From Cellulomonas marina (GTDB lineage: Bacteria; Actinomycetota; Actinomycetes; Actinomycetales; Cellulomonadaceae), in NCBI RefSeq assembly GCF_900111925.1, contig NZ_FOKA01000019.1:1-64000 (forward strand): a stretch of DNA of 64,000 bases, in the 5' to 3' direction. Shown in pieces: positions 1-8,174 of the stretch. A program made the translations under genes and the position numbers. The notes under the pieces were generated by a model. It searched no databases. It saw only the letters and a program-made list of their open reading frames with translations, and was not told where the DNA came from. Position 1 is the first letter of the stretch. Each line of letters opens with the position of its first letter.

Positions 1-345
1 CGTGCTGGCGTTCACCGCGTTCCCCAAGGAGATCTGGCGCCAGATCTGGTCCAACAACCCCAACGAGCGGCTCAACCGCGAGATCCGCCGCCGCACCGAC
101 GTCGTCGGCATCTTCCCCGACCGCAACGCCGTCACCCGGCTCGTCGGCGCCGTCCTAGCCGAACAGCACGACGAATGGGCCGAAGGCCGCCGCTACTTCG
201 CCCTCGACGTCCTGGCCAAGGCCCGCCTCCAGGCCCTCCCCGACCCGAACCCGCAGATCAACACCACCGACAACACCCTGGCCCTGACCGCCTGAACAAC
301 ACCAGGATCACGCCGAACCGCTACACCACTACCCAGGACTTGACC
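1..345 (+). mobile_element. Right end of an IS256-family insertion sequence
   Basis: The window opens inside a mutator-type transposase whose stop codon is at 293-295. About 20 bases further on, the segment 316-345 (core ACCGCTACACCACTACCCAG followed by GACTTGACC) resembles the right terminal inverted repeat usual for actinobacterial IS256 relatives, so the element probably ends near 345. The left end lies outside the window, so neither target duplication nor completeness can be judged. The stretch 346-563 holds no gene that I can support. Confidence 0.6.
2..295 (+). CDS. IS256-family (mutator) transposase, C-terminal part
   Basis: The last 97 residues of a transposase are visible; the reading frame is open at the left edge. 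The segment around [20 protein letters not shown] and [18 protein letters not shown] is the typical C-terminal end of IS256-family DDE transposases, which move the element by a copy-out mechanism. The catalytic aspartates and glutamate would lie upstream of the window, so it is not known whether the gene is intact. Its position next to a metal-resistance pair and a serine recombinase marks the first 3 kb as accessory DNA. The family call is secure; activity is unknown. Confidence 0.85.
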   Translation: MLAFTAFPKEIWRQIWSNNPNERLNREIRRRTDVVGIFPDRNAVTRLVGAVLAEQHDEWAEGRRYFALDVLAKARLQALPDPNPQINTTDNTLALTA

Positions 346-563
346 TCTTGGCGTTCAGGTGGCGGGGCCTTGTCGGTGTTCTGTGGCGGTCGGGTCAGCT
401 GGCGCCGACAACCAGGGGGTGATCGCGGGTCTACCGCGAGATCTGCCAGCGCGGCCACGCGATGGCAACACCGGCGCGGCTATCCACCATGCCTCTCCTC
501 GGAGCTCTTCGCTCCGTGCGTGCAGTCTCTCAACCGAGATGCGTCATGGGCCGGGGCAGGGCG

Positions 564-1163
564 TCAGAGGCCGAAGGCTCCGCCGCTGACGAGGATGACG
601 ATGCCCAGGCCGATCAGAACGATCGGGAACAGCACGTGTTCCCAGCGTTCGAGGACTTCGGCGATCGGTCGGCGCGTGGCGATGAACTTGGCCAGCATGA
701 CGAGGATCGCGACGAGCAGGAGGAAGACGACACAGTAGGCGACCACGGCTACAGGTCCCACGTTGAGGAAGACCGGGACGTAGACGCCGATGTTGTCTCC
801 TCCGTTGGCGAAGGTGACCGCGGCGACGGTCAAGACGCCGACGTTCTTGCCCTCAACCTTGGCGTCATCGTCATCGTCGTCGCTCCCGCGCCAGGCCCGC
901 CATGCGGCCCACAGGCCTAGGGCCAGGGGGATGAGCCCGAAGTAGGGGATGGCTTCTTCAGGAAGGAATGCTCCCGCGCCCAGTGACACGAGCACGGCGG
1001 TGCCCAGGATGCCGGCGAACCCGAGGTACTGGCCTGCGGTGATCCGGGCCGTCGTCCCGCGTTGCCCTGCGCCCCGGGCGAAGAACAGCGAGAGCACGAT
1101 GATGTCGTCGATGTTGGTGGCAACGAACAGGCCGATCGCCTGCAGGACCGAGGAAACGATCAC
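564..1163 (-). CDS. cadD: CadD-family cadmium resistance transporter
   Basis: A 199-residue integral membrane protein of the CadD/cadmium-resistance family, predicted to export Cd2+ (possibly other divalent metals) across the cytoplasmic membrane. It has about six hydrophobic segments. The N-terminal TNIDD motif (residues 16-20) and a second NGGDN motif in the fourth hydrophobic segment are the conserved acidic membrane sites of the family. A run of six aspartates at 95-100 in the central cytoplasmic loop could be a metal-attracting stretch. The gene starts with GTG and overlaps the TGA of the upstream sensor gene (GTGA), so the two are translationally coupled and metal-induced together. The substrate is inferred from the family and the CmtR neighbour. 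Confidence 0.85.
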   Translation of the reverse strand: MIVSSVLQAIGLFVATNIDDIIVLSLFFARGAGQRGTTARITAGQYLGFAGILGTAVLVSLGAGAFLPEEAIPYFGLIPLALGLWAAWRAWRGSDDDDDDAKVEGKNVGVLTVAAVTFANGGDNIGVYVPVFLNVGPVAVVAYCVVFLLLVAILVMLAKFIATRRPIAEVLERWEHVLFPIVLIGLGIVILVSGGAFGL

Positions 1164-1519
1164 GCGTCAGGCTCCGCGTTGGCGCACCCGGGAACAGGGC
1201 AGGCAGGATCGATGCAGGGAGCGTTCTCGTTCACGGCGAGGGTGACCTCGACCAGTGCGTTGAGCGCCCGTGCCAGGTGCGGGTCGGCGATCTCGTAACG
1301 TGTCTGGCGGCCCTCGGGCTCGGCGACCACGATGCCGCAGTCGCGCAGGCAAGCCAGATGGTTCGACACGTTCGAGCGCGTCAGCCCGAGGTCGCGTGCC
1401 AGCTCTGCCGGATAGGCGGGCCGCTCCAACAACGCCATCAGGAGCCGTGACCGTGTTGGGTCGGCCATTGCCCGGCCCAACCGGTTCATCACGTCCAGGC
1501 GAGTAGCAATGCTCAGCAT
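1160..1519 (-). CDS. cmtR: CmtR-like ArsR/SmtB cadmium/lead-sensing repressor
   Basis: A 119-residue winged-helix repressor that would leave its operator on binding Cd2+ or Pb2+. The start at 1519 gives a protein colinear with Mycobacterium tuberculosis CmtR. The recognition helix region LGLTRSNVSNHLACLRDCG spans residues 45-62. Cys57, Cys61 and Cys102 fall at the same numbers as the three metal ligands known for M. tuberculosis CmtR; two further cysteines (107, 112) lie in the tail. It heads the operon with the CadD-type exporter and overlaps it by 4 bp. The open frame runs farther upstream, but that extension has no family similarity. A TATAGT box 8 bases before the ATG suggests a leaderless message. 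Confidence 0.9.
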   Translation of the reverse strand: MLSIATRLDVMNRLGRAMADPTRSRLLMALLERPAYPAELARDLGLTRSNVSNHLACLRDCGIVVAEPEGRQTRYEIADPHLARALNALVEVTLAVNENAPCIDPACPVPGCANAEPDA

Positions 1520-1537
1520 GTGCTGAACTATACAGCA
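1513..1537 (-). promoter_or_regulatory. Probable CmtR operator and -10 box over the cmtR start codon
   Basis: On the plus strand TCAGCA-TG-TGCTGA (1513-1526) is a perfect 6-bp inverted repeat that covers the cmtR ATG. The same TGCTG arm pairs again with CAGCA at 1533-1537 across 7 bases. Read on the gene's strand, TATAGT (1532 to 1527) is a good -10 box ending 7 bases before the start codon. Repressor binding here would block the promoter directly. I see no clear -35 box. The operator assignment is inferred from position and symmetry. Confidence 0.55.
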
Positions 1538-1784
1538 CTGACTGAACCGGCAGCCTGTGCCGCAAACGAAGGTTCTGCGACGGCCCGGCGGTGAGACGCC
1601 ACGTCGTCCGATCGCTTCGACTGACCGCGTCTCACAAGTCAGTCCGGAACATCGGCAGGCCGCCGCCGCTACTGAACCAACTTCTGAGACCCGTCGGCGG
1701 GAGGCCACTCGGTGACGCGCGTCGGCGCCGGCGCATCGCCCACTGGCGCTGCGTCGTTCACTCCAGGCCGGATTGCTCGTCGCG

Positions 1785-2435
1785 CTAGTCCGTCTCGGTC
1801 TCAGCGGTGCGCGCTGCGTCCAGCCGCGGATGCCGCTCCTCCAGGCCGAGGGCCGCGAGGAGCCACGGCAGATGTTCGACACCGACGCCGAGCTCGATCA
1901 CACCCGCCGGCACGTCTACCGCCACGATGCGGGTCTCGGGCCATAGGTTCCAGTCTCGTATGCCGGTGTCACGGCCCGTGTCGCGCACCTGCGTCACGGG
2001 CAGCGTCAACGGGCCGCCGGGCAGGGTGGCGGAACCCGCCGAGCTCAACACCAGACGCCCTGGCTCGGGCCGGGCGTTGACGGTCTGCCATCGAGGTTTT
2101 ATACCGCGGTTCAGACGTGCCCGGTCGCGCACGACCACCTCAAGGAAGCCGCGACGAATGCGGCGCCGCTGCAGCCGCCGGCGCAACGCCTCGCTCAGCG
2201 GCAAGAACGCGACGACTCCCAGAGCCGGGATGAGCGTGCTGAGGAACGCGTCGACCAACGGATCGCCGAACGCGACCTTGATCGCGGTCGCCACGGCCGT
2301 CACGGCTAGGACTGCCACCAGGTAGGCGACGATCCCTACCCAGCGTCGTGAACGCGCTCTCCTTGGTTGCGCACCTTGCGTCCGGTCGTCGTCGGGCACG
2401 GCAGGTTGCCCGTCGCCGTGCGGCTCGGTGCTCAT
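1785..2435 (-). CDS. Unknown two-TM membrane protein
   Basis: A 216-residue protein that I do not recognise. A charged N-terminus (about 30 residues, Arg-rich at the membrane border) is followed by two hydrophobic segments at about 31-52 and 62-80, then a strongly basic stretch (RRRLQRRRIRR) and a soluble C-terminal domain of about 120 residues with several beta-strand-like segments. It looks like an inner-membrane protein with a cytoplasmic tail. Its ATG overlaps the stop of the upstream recombinase (ATGA), and an AGAGGA ribosome site lies inside that gene, so the two are probably co-expressed. This suggests it travels with the mobile segment. No function is proposed. Confidence 0.6.
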   Translation of the reverse strand: MSTEPHGDGQPAVPDDDRTQGAQPRRARSRRWVGIVAYLVAVLAVTAVATAIKVAFGDPLVDAFLSTLIPALGVVAFLPLSEALRRRLQRRRIRRGFLEVVVRDRARLNRGIKPRWQTVNARPEPGRLVLSSAGSATLPGGPLTLPVTQVRDTGRDTGIRDWNLWPETRIVAVDVPAGVIELGVGVEHLPWLLAALGLEERHPRLDAARTAETETD

Positions 2436-3031
2436 GACGTCCTCTCCCCTACGGTGCGCGTCGAGCCTGTCGTCGCGTGCTCGTCGTCGAGATGGCGGTA
2501 GATCGTCGCTCGCCCGACCCCGAGGACTGAGGCGATCTCGGTGATCGTGCGCCCCTCGGCGCGCATGCGCCGGGCCTCCTCGATCCGGCCGGGCGGCATG
2601 CGGGTCGGGCGTCCTCCGACGCGACCTCGGGCGCGAGCGGCCTCCAGGCCAGCGACGGTGCGGTCCCGGATCAGCTGGCGCTCAAACTCGGCCAAGGCGC
2701 CGAACAGGTGGAACGTCAGGCGGCCGCCCGGGGTGGTGGTGTCGATCGACTCGGTGAGCGAGCGGAAGCCCACCCCGCGCGCCTCGAGGTCGACCACGAC
2801 GTCGATCAGGTGCCGCAGCGAGCGGCCCAGCCGGTCCAGCCGCCACACCACAAGCGTGTCCCCGGGCAGCAGCGCCGCGAGGACCCCGGCGAGCTCGGTG
2901 CGGTCGTCGCGCGAGCCCGAGGCGACGTCGACCCAGATCCGCGCGCAGCCGGCCGCGGCCAGAGCATCGCGCTGCAGCGACACGTCCTGCGCGGTCGTCG
3001 AGACGCGCGCGTACCCCAGCAGGTGAGCCAT
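2432..3031 (-). CDS. Serine recombinase (resolvase/invertase family)
   Basis: A 199-residue small serine recombinase. The N-terminal catalytic domain begins LLGYARVSTTAQD, with the nucleophile serine at residue 11, and continues through the conserved VVWRLDRLGRSLRHL segment (arginines that bind the scissile phosphate) and FHLFGALAEFERQLIRDRT, where the long E helix begins. The C-terminal helix-turn-helix is at about 160-182 (TITEIASVLGVGRATIYRHL). The length is normal for resolvases and DNA invertases such as Tn3 TnpR or Gin/Pin. No transposase of the Tn3 type accompanies it in the window, so it is probably a transposon or plasmid remnant. Its site of action should lie in the adjacent gap at 3032-3232. 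Confidence 0.9.
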   Translation of the reverse strand: MAHLLGYARVSTTAQDVSLQRDALAAAGCARIWVDVASGSRDDRTELAGVLAALLPGDTLVVWRLDRLGRSLRHLIDVVVDLEARGVGFRSLTESIDTTTPGGRLTFHLFGALAEFERQLIRDRTVAGLEAARARGRVGGRPTRMPPGRIEEARRMRAEGRTITEIASVLGVGRATIYRHLDDEHATTGSTRTVGERTS

Positions 3032-3079
3032 GCCTCAAACGTATCGAAAACGTCCTCCGCGGCGTTGCGGACGCATCAA

Positions 3080-3102
3080 GTTTCGGACGGGGGTTTCGGA
3101 CG
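3080..3102. repeat. Direct repeat of GTTTCGGACG in the recombinase upstream gap
   Basis: GTTTCGGACG occurs at 3080-3089 and again at 3093-3102, a 13-bp period, about 50-70 bases upstream of the serine recombinase start. Small serine recombinases often act at sites beside their own gene, so this gap (3032-3232) may hold the res or crossover site. I could not identify a complete, well-spaced pair of inverted sub-sites. Nothing else is recognisable in the gap. Confidence 0.3.
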
Positions 3103-3232
3103 CGCAGTCAAGGGCGTGTCGCGGTTGGTCGGCAAGGCGTCCGCAATCGATGGATACCGGGCGAACGCGAAGGGGAGCTTGGCCTTGAAGCGCCCCCGGC
3201 ACCTCCGCCAGCCCTCCCTGGTAGGGCGCGAG

Positions 3233-3892
3233 TCACGCCTCAGCGGCGGCAATGCAGAGGTCCTCGACGAGGGCGCCGGTCGCGGCGCGGCGCTCGGCCG
3301 GGTCCTGCAGGCGCAGGATGGACGACGGGTGCGCCGTGATGAGCACCCGGCGGCCGGCGCCGAGGCCCGTGCCGACCTCGTCGTCGCCCAGGATCCGGCC
3401 GCGCAGCGCGCCCAGCGTCGCCGCCTCACCCACCACCGCCTTGGCCGCGGTGACGCCGAGGCACACGACCACCTGCGGGCGCACGACCGCCAGCTCCGCC
3501 GACAGCCACGGCAGGCAGGCGCGGATGTGCGTCACCGCGGGGCTCTTGTGCAGGCGGCGCGGGCCACGCTCCTCGAAGCGGAAGTGCTTGACCGCGTTCG
3601 TCACGTAGACGTCGCCGCGCGGGATGCCGGCGCTCACCAGGGCGTCGGATAGCACCCGCCCGGCCGGGCCGACGAAGGGCTCGCCCTCGCGGTCCTCCCG
3701 GTCGCCCGGCTGCTCGCCGACGAGGACGAGGCGTGCGTCGGACGGCCCGGCCGAGAAGACGACCTGGGTCGCCGGCTCCCACAGCTCGCAGCCGCGGCAG
3801 GCGGGTGCGGCCGCCCGCAGGTCGTCGACGTCGGCCGCGGGCGGCACCCACTCCTGCGCACCCGGCCGCTGGACCCGTCCCGTCGTCGCCAT
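3233..3892 (-). CDS. udgX: UdgX-type uracil-DNA glycosylase (covalent uracil-DNA binder)
   Basis: A 219-residue family-4-like uracil-DNA glycosylase of the UdgX class, which forms a covalent adduct with the abasic site after removing uracil. Motif 1 is GEQPGDREDREGEPFVGPAG (residues 59-78), the EDxxG/GEQPGD form typical of UdgX. The UdgX-specific loop reads RGPRRLHKSP, which places the covalent-bond histidine at 115. Motif HPSSILR (188-194) is the late catalytic motif. Cysteines 32, 35, 126 and 144 can ligate a 4Fe-4S cluster. Found just downstream of clpB and read in the same direction, but separated from it by a likely terminator. The role is in uracil-DNA repair or protection; the class call is strong from the loop. 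Confidence 0.88.
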   Translation of the reverse strand: MATTGRVQRPGAQEWVPPAADVDDLRAAAPACRGCELWEPATQVVFSAGPSDARLVLVGEQPGDREDREGEPFVGPAGRVLSDALVSAGIPRGDVYVTNAVKHFRFEERGPRRLHKSPAVTHIRACLPWLSAELAVVRPQVVVCLGVTAAKAVVGEAATLGALRGRILGDDEVGTGLGAGRRVLITAHPSSILRLQDPAERRAATGALVEDLCIAAAEA

Positions 3893-3912
3893 GCCCCCAG
3901 GCTCCGGCCGGC

Positions 3913-3941
3913 CCGGACGGCCCGCACGCGGGGCCGCCCGG
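3913..3941 (-). terminator. Stem-loop after clpB
   Basis: CCGGACGGCCC (3913-3923) pairs with GGGCCGCCCGG (3931-3941) with one mismatch and a 7-base loop, about 20 bases past the clpB stop and before the udgX start. There is no T run, as is common in actinobacteria. It could act as a partial terminator or processing stem. Confidence 0.4.
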
Positions 3942-3959
3942 ACCGGGCTGCGGTACGCC

Positions 3960-6581
3960 TCAGCCGGTGGTCGCCGGGGTGACGGCCTCGACCGTCAGGC
4001 CGCCGGACAAATCCGCGCGGTCGACGCGGACCGTGTCGCCGTCGTGCACCTCGCCCGCCAGCAGCCGGCGCGCGAGCTGGTCCCCCACCTGCTTCTGCAC
4101 GAGCCGGCGCAGCGGCCGCGCACCGTAAGCCGGGTCGTAGCCCTCGAGGGCCAGCCACTCGCGCGCCGCCGGCGTCACGTCGAGCGTGAGCCGCCGGTCC
4201 GCGAGGCGGCGGGCCAGGGACGCGACCTGCAGGTCGACGATCGACCCGATCTCGTCCAGCGACAGCGGGTCGAAGAGGACGACCTCGTCGAGCCGGTTGA
4301 GGAACTCGGGCTTGAACGCCGCACGCACGGCCGTCATGACGGCCTCGCGCTTGGCCTCCTCGCTCGTCGTCGGGTCGACGAGGAACGCCGACCCGAGGTT
4401 GGACGTGAGGATGAGGATGGCGTTGCGGAAGTCGACCGTCCGCCCCTGCCCGTCCGTGAGCCGCCCGTCGTCGAGCACCTGCAGGAGGATGTCGAAGACC
4501 TCGGGGTGGGCCTTCTCGACCTCGTCGAGCAGCACGACGGAGTACGGACGCCGCCGGACCGCCTCCGTGAGCTGGCCGCCCTCCTCGTAGCCGACGTACC
4601 CGGGAGGCGCCCCGACGAGGCGGGCCGTCGAGTGCTTCTCCGCGTACTCCGACATGTCGATGCGGACCATGGCGCGCTCGTCGTCGAAGAGGAAGTCCGC
4701 CAGGGACTTGGCCAGCTCCGTCTTGCCGACACCCGTGGGGCCGAGGAAGAGGAACGAGCCCGTGGGACGGTCGGGGTCGGAGATGCCGGCCCGGGCACGG
4801 CGGACCGCGTCGGACACCGCCGCGACGGCCGCACGCTGCCCGATGAGCCGGCGGCCCAGCTCCTCCTCCATGCGCAGCAGCTTCGCGGTCTCCCCCTCGA
4901 GCAGGCGCCCGGCGGGGATGCCGGTCCACATCGCGACGACCTCGGCGACCTCGTCCGGCCCGACCTTCTCGGCGATCATCGGCGCCTCGCCCGCGGGGGC
5001 GGCGGCGCCGGTCTCGGCCTCCCGGCGCTCGGCCTCGTCGATCTGGCGCTCCACGTCGGGGATCTCGCCGTACATGATCCGGCCGGCCGCGGCGAGGTCG
5101 CCCTCGCGCTGGGCCCGCTCGGCGTCGGCGCGCAGGGCGTCGAGCCGCACGCGCAGGTCGCCGACGAGGTTGTGGCCCGCCTTCTCGCGCTCCCACCGGG
5201 CCGTCAGCCCGGCCAGCTCCTCGCGGCGGTCCGCCAGGTCGGCGCGCAGCCGCTCGAGACGGTCGGCGGAGGCGGGGTCGTCGGCCTCGGAGAGCACGAC
5301 CTCCTCCATCTCCAGCCGGGTGACGGCGCGCTGCAGCTCGTCGATCTCGACCGGCGACGAGTCCAGCTCCATGCGCAGGCGGGACGCGGCCTCGTCGACG
5401 AGGTCGATGGCCTTGTCGGGCAGCTGCCGGCCGGTGATGTACCGGTCGGACAGGGCCGCGGCGGCCACGAGCGCGGAGTCGGCGATGGTCACCTTGTGGT
5501 GCGCCTCGTACCGCTCCTTGAGGCCGCGCAGGATCGCGACGGTGTCCTCCACGGAGGGCTCGCCGACGAAGACCTGCTGGAACCGGCGCTCGAGGGCCGG
5601 GTCCTTCTCGATGCGCTCGCGGTACTCGTCGAGCGTCGTGGCGCCGACGAGGCGCAGCTCGCCGCGGGCCAGCATGGGCTTGAGCATGTTGCCCGCGTCC
5701 ATCGAGCCCTCGGAGCCGGCACCTGCGCCGACGACCGTATGCAGCTCGTCGATGAACGTGACGACCTCGCCCTCGTAGGACGTGATCTCCGACAGGACGG
5801 CCTTGAGGCGCTCCTCGAACTCGCCGCGGTACTTCGCGCCGGCGACCATCGCGGCCAGGTCGAGGGAGACGAGGCGCTTGCCGCGCAGGGACTCCGGGAC
5901 GTCGCCCGCGACCATGCGCTGGGCCAGGCCCTCGACGACGGCGGTCTTGCCGACGCCGGGCTCGCCGATGAGGACGGGGTTGTTCTTCGTCCGGCGCGAC
6001 AGCACCTGAACGACGCGGCGGATCTCGGCGTCGCGGCCGATGACCGGGTCCAGCTTGCCGTCGCGGGCGCGCTGGGTGAGGTCGACGCCGTACTGCTCGA
6101 GCGCCTTGAAGGTGCCCTCGGGGTTCGGGCTCGTGACACGGCCGGTGCCGCGCACGGACGGCAGCGCGGCCGCGAGCGCCTCCCGCGTGGCGCCCTGGGC
6201 GCGCAGCGCGTCGGCGACGCCGCTCTGGCCGGCGGCCAGGCCGAGGAGCAGGTGCTCGGTGGAGACGTAGTCGTCGCCGAGCGTCCGCGCCTCGGCCGAC
6301 GCCGCCTCGATCGCCGCGGACAGCGTGCGGCTCGGGGTCGGCCGGGCCACGGCGTCGCCGGAGGCGTGCGGCAGGTTGACGAGGGTCGCGCGCACGGCGC
6401 GGCCGAGGGCCTGCCGGTCGGCGCCGACGGCGTCGAGCAGCGCGAGCGCGACCCCGCCCTCCTGCGCGAGCAGGGCGTTGGCGAGGTGCGCGGGCTCGAG
6501 CTGCGGGTTGCCCGCGGCCGACGCCTGGGAGATGGCGTCGCCGAGGGCCTCCTGGGACTTGGTCGTGTACTTGACGTCCAC
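3960..6581 (-). CDS. clpB: ATP-dependent chaperone ClpB
   Basis: An 873-residue Hsp100 disaggregase that works with DnaK to pull apart aggregated proteins in the cytoplasm. The N-terminal Clp repeat domain covers about 1-145. NBD1 has Walker A GEPGVGKT at 206-213 and Walker [12 protein letters not shown]. The middle coiled-coil domain (about 400-530) separates ClpB from ClpA/ClpC. NBD2 has Walker A GPTGVGKT at 614-621 and Walker [13 protein letters not shown]. The GTG at 6581 is chosen because GGAGG stands 8 bases upstream and the protein then begins with the family-typical [13 protein letters not shown]; an open frame runs 30 codons farther but lacks similarity. A HAIR-type HspR operator lies 60 bases upstream, so heat-shock control is expected. 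Length is normal. Confidence 0.97.
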   Translation of the reverse strand: MDVKYTTKSQEALGDAISQASAAGNPQLEPAHLANALLAQEGGVALALLDAVGADRQALGRAVRATLVNLPHASGDAVARPTPSRTLSAAIEAASAEARTLGDDYVSTEHLLLGLAAGQSGVADALRAQGATREALAAALPSVRGTGRVTSPNPEGTFKALEQYGVDLTQRARDGKLDPVIGRDAEIRRVVQVLSRRTKNNPVLIGEPGVGKTAVVEGLAQRMVAGDVPESLRGKRLVSLDLAAMVAGAKYRGEFEERLKAVLSEITSYEGEVVTFIDELHTVVGAGAGSEGSMDAGNMLKPMLARGELRLVGATTLDEYRERIEKDPALERRFQQVFVGEPSVEDTVAILRGLKERYEAHHKVTIADSALVAAAALSDRYITGRQLPDKAIDLVDEAASRLRMELDSSPVEIDELQRAVTRLEMEEVVLSEADDPASADRLERLRADLADRREELAGLTARWEREKAGHNLVGDLRVRLDALRADAERAQREGDLAAAGRIMYGEIPDVERQIDEAERREAETGAAAPAGEAPMIAEKVGPDEVAEVVAMWTGIPAGRLLEGETAKLLRMEEELGRRLIGQRAAVAAVSDAVRRARAGISDPDRPTGSFLFLGPTGVGKTELAKSLADFLFDDERAMVRIDMSEYAEKHSTARLVGAPPGYVGYEEGGQLTEAVRRRPYSVVLLDEVEKAHPEVFDILLQVLDDGRLTDGQGRTVDFRNAILILTSNLGSAFLVDPTTSEEAKREAVMTAVRAAFKPEFLNRLDEVVLFDPLSLDEIGSIVDLQVASLARRLADRRLTLDVTPAAREWLALEGYDPAYGARPLRRLVQKQVGDQLARRLLAGEVHDGDTVRVDRADLSGGLTVEAVTPATTG

Positions 6582-6640
6582 GGGACGGACCTCCGGTCGG
6601 TGTGCTGGTCGGGATGCTGTCGATCGCAACCCGAGCAGAG

Positions 6641-6659
6641 TTGAGTGTATTCCGCTCAA
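6641..6659. promoter_or_regulatory. HAIR element (HspR operator) upstream of clpB
   Basis: TTGAGT-N7-GCTCAA matches the actinobacterial HspR inverted repeat consensus CTTGAGT-N7-ACTCAAG with one mismatch in the second half-site. It sits 60 bp before the clpB GTG. HspR is known to repress clpB and the dnaK operon in Streptomyces and Mycobacterium. No hspR gene is in this window, so the repressor would act from elsewhere. Confidence 0.85.
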
Positions 6660-6700
6660 CCCCGTGCGCACCCGGTCCGGAGGCCCGTCCGTGGCTCCTG

Positions 6701-6910
6701 TCAGGTCAGCCGGAACAGGGCCGTGAGGTTCGACCCGTCACGCGTGCCGACGGTGACCTCCAGGCACTGGCCCGCCTGGGCCGGCGTCTTCCAGTTGTAG
6801 ACGAACCGCCCGGCGGTGGCGTCGTACCGCAGGGACGTCCCGCCCGCGGCCGTCGTCTCCACGGCGTCCTCGGCGGAGCCGCTCGTGCAGCCGACGCGCG
6901 TCGCCGTCAC
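6701..6910 (-). pseudogene. C-terminal remnant of a PxKF-domain secreted protein
   Basis: About 69 codons ending in the pattern LRYDATAGRFVYNWKTP...[24 protein letters not shown], which is the end of the actinobacterial PxKF domain (a beta-sandwich found at the C-terminus of secreted proteases and adhesins). The first half of that domain, including its PVKF motif, and the rest of a host protein are absent. The frame stays open only a little way upstream before running into the lacI-type gene that ends at 6918. The best reading is a truncated leftover. A short independently translated protein from GTG 6910 is possible but lacks a signal peptide and a clear ribosome site. Confidence 0.45.
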
Positions 6911-6917
6911 ATCCCGG

Positions 6918-8066
6918 TCACGTCCGGCGCGGCGGACCCACGCTCGACCGCACCGTCAACGACGACCCCACGAGCAGCGACGACGGCGGCGAGCCGGCCA
7001 TCGCGGACACCATCTGCTCCAGGCACACGCGACCGAGCGCGACGAAGTCCGGCGTCACCGTGGTCAGCGGCGGGAAGAAGTGCGCCGAGCCCTCGACGTC
7101 GTCGAAGCCGACGACGGAGACGTCCTGCGGCACCTTGACGCCCGCCTCGGCGAAGGCGTGCAGCACCCCGAGGGCGAGCTGGTCGTTGGCGGCGAAGACG
7201 GCCGTCGGCAGCCGGTCGGCCGGGTCGTCGGAGGCGCGGGAGCGGGCCAACAGGTCCTTCGCCAGCCGGAACCCGGTCGACGCGGTCCAGTCCCCCACCA
7301 GCGGCTCCCGCGGCTGCAGTCCCGCCTGCAGCATCGCGTCGCGCCAGCCGCGCGTGCGGGACCGGGCGTCGAGCCACACCGACGGCCCGGCGACGTGCAC
7401 GACGTCCCGGTGCCCGAGCTCGAGCAGGTGGCGCGTCGCCAGGCGGGCGCCGGCGTACTGGTTCACGGCCACCGTGTGCACGTCGCCGTCCAGCTCCGAG
7501 GGCCCCACCATGACCACCGGGACCCGGCTGCGGTAGCCCTGGACCGCGCGCACGGCCTCGTCGTGCGAGGCGATGACGACCACGCCGTCGACGCCCTGGT
7601 CCAGGTAGTGCTCGAGGGAGCCGCGCACGGTCGCGACGTCCCACCGCGTGGCCGTGGCGACCGACACGTACAGCCCCTGGTTGCGGGCCGCGTTCTCCAG
7701 CGCGATGAGGGTCATCGTCGGGCCGTAGAGGGGTGAGTCCTCCGTGATGACGCCGATGGCGCCCGTCCGGCGGGTCACCAGGGCGCGCGCGGCGGTGTTG
7801 CGGCGGTAGCCGAGCTCCTCGATGGCCTCCTGGACGCGACGGCGCGTCTCGGGCCGGACGTTCGGGTGCTCGTTGAGCACGCGCGACACCGTCTGGTGGG
7901 AGACGCCGGCAGCCTGCGCGACGTCGCTCATCGCCGGCGGCCGGTCCGTGCTGCGGTCCGTGCTGCGATTGGTGCTGCGGTCCGGCGCCCGGCCCTGACG
8001 TGGTGCGGCGGTGCTCGACGGGGCCGCGACGTCGTCGGCCACGCCCCCCGTCGGGTGTCGTGTCAC
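6918..8066 (-). CDS. LacI-family transcriptional regulator
   Basis: A 382-residue repressor. After a non-conserved N-terminal tail of about 45 residues containing the repeat DRSTNRSTDRSTDR, the helix-turn-helix MSDVAQAAGVSHQTVSRVLN and hinge helix (NTAARALV) are followed by the periplasmic-binding-protein-like sensor domain, ending SVVGFDDVEGSAHFFPPLTTV, as in LacI/GalR proteins. GTG 8066 is chosen because GAGGAGAG stands 8 bases upstream; an internal start at the methionine directly before the HTH is an alternative. It is divergent from the alpha/beta hydrolase at 8175, with a LacI-type operator between them, so it probably controls that gene and itself. The effector is unknown, presumably a sugar. 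Confidence 0.88.
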   Translation of the reverse strand: MTRHPTGGVADDVAAPSSTAAPRQGRAPDRSTNRSTDRSTDRPPAMSDVAQAAGVSHQTVSRVLNEHPNVRPETRRRVQEAIEELGYRRNTAARALVTRRTGAIGVITEDSPLYGPTMTLIALENAARNQGLYVSVATATRWDVATVRGSLEHYLDQGVDGVVVIASHDEAVRAVQGYRSRVPVVMVGPSELDGDVHTVAVNQYAGARLATRHLLELGHRDVVHVAGPSVWLDARSRTRGWRDAMLQAGLQPREPLVGDWTASTGFRLAKDLLARSRASDDPADRLPTAVFAANDQLALGVLHAFAEAGVKVPQDVSVVGFDDVEGSAHFFPPLTTVTPDFVALGRVCLEQMVSAMAGSPPSSLLVGSSLTVRSSVGPPRRT

Positions 8067-8122
8067 ACTCGGTTCTCTCCTCGGAAGCCCCTGCCCCGCC
8101 GCCCCCGAGGGAACCACGGCGT

Positions 8123-8136
8123 TGTGAACGCTAACA
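8123..8136. promoter_or_regulatory. LacI-type operator between divergent lacI and hydrolase genes
   Basis: TGTGAACGCTAACA is a 14-bp imperfect palindrome around a central CG (10 of 14 positions symmetric) and matches the LacI-family pattern TGTnAnCGnTnACA. It lies 57 bp before the regulator's start and 39 bp before the hydrolase start, so one bound dimer could control both promoters. It differs from the AAGCGCTT operators found elsewhere in the window, which points to a different regulator. Confidence 0.55.
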
Positions 8137-8174
8137 GGTGCCGCGCTCCGGAGGAAGGGTGGCAGCATCCGGGC

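Noticed and set aside
1520..1882. Upstream extension of cmtR by about 120 codons
   Set aside because: The extension is Arg/Ser/Cys-rich with no similarity. The family start, metal-ligand numbering and -10 box all support ATG 1519.
3624..6644. Open frame of about 1000 codons on the plus strand, antisense to clpB
   Set aside because: Very high GC keeps the complementary frame free of stops. The translation is Arg/Gly/Leu/Val low complexity with no family motifs, while the minus strand encodes an unmistakable ClpB.
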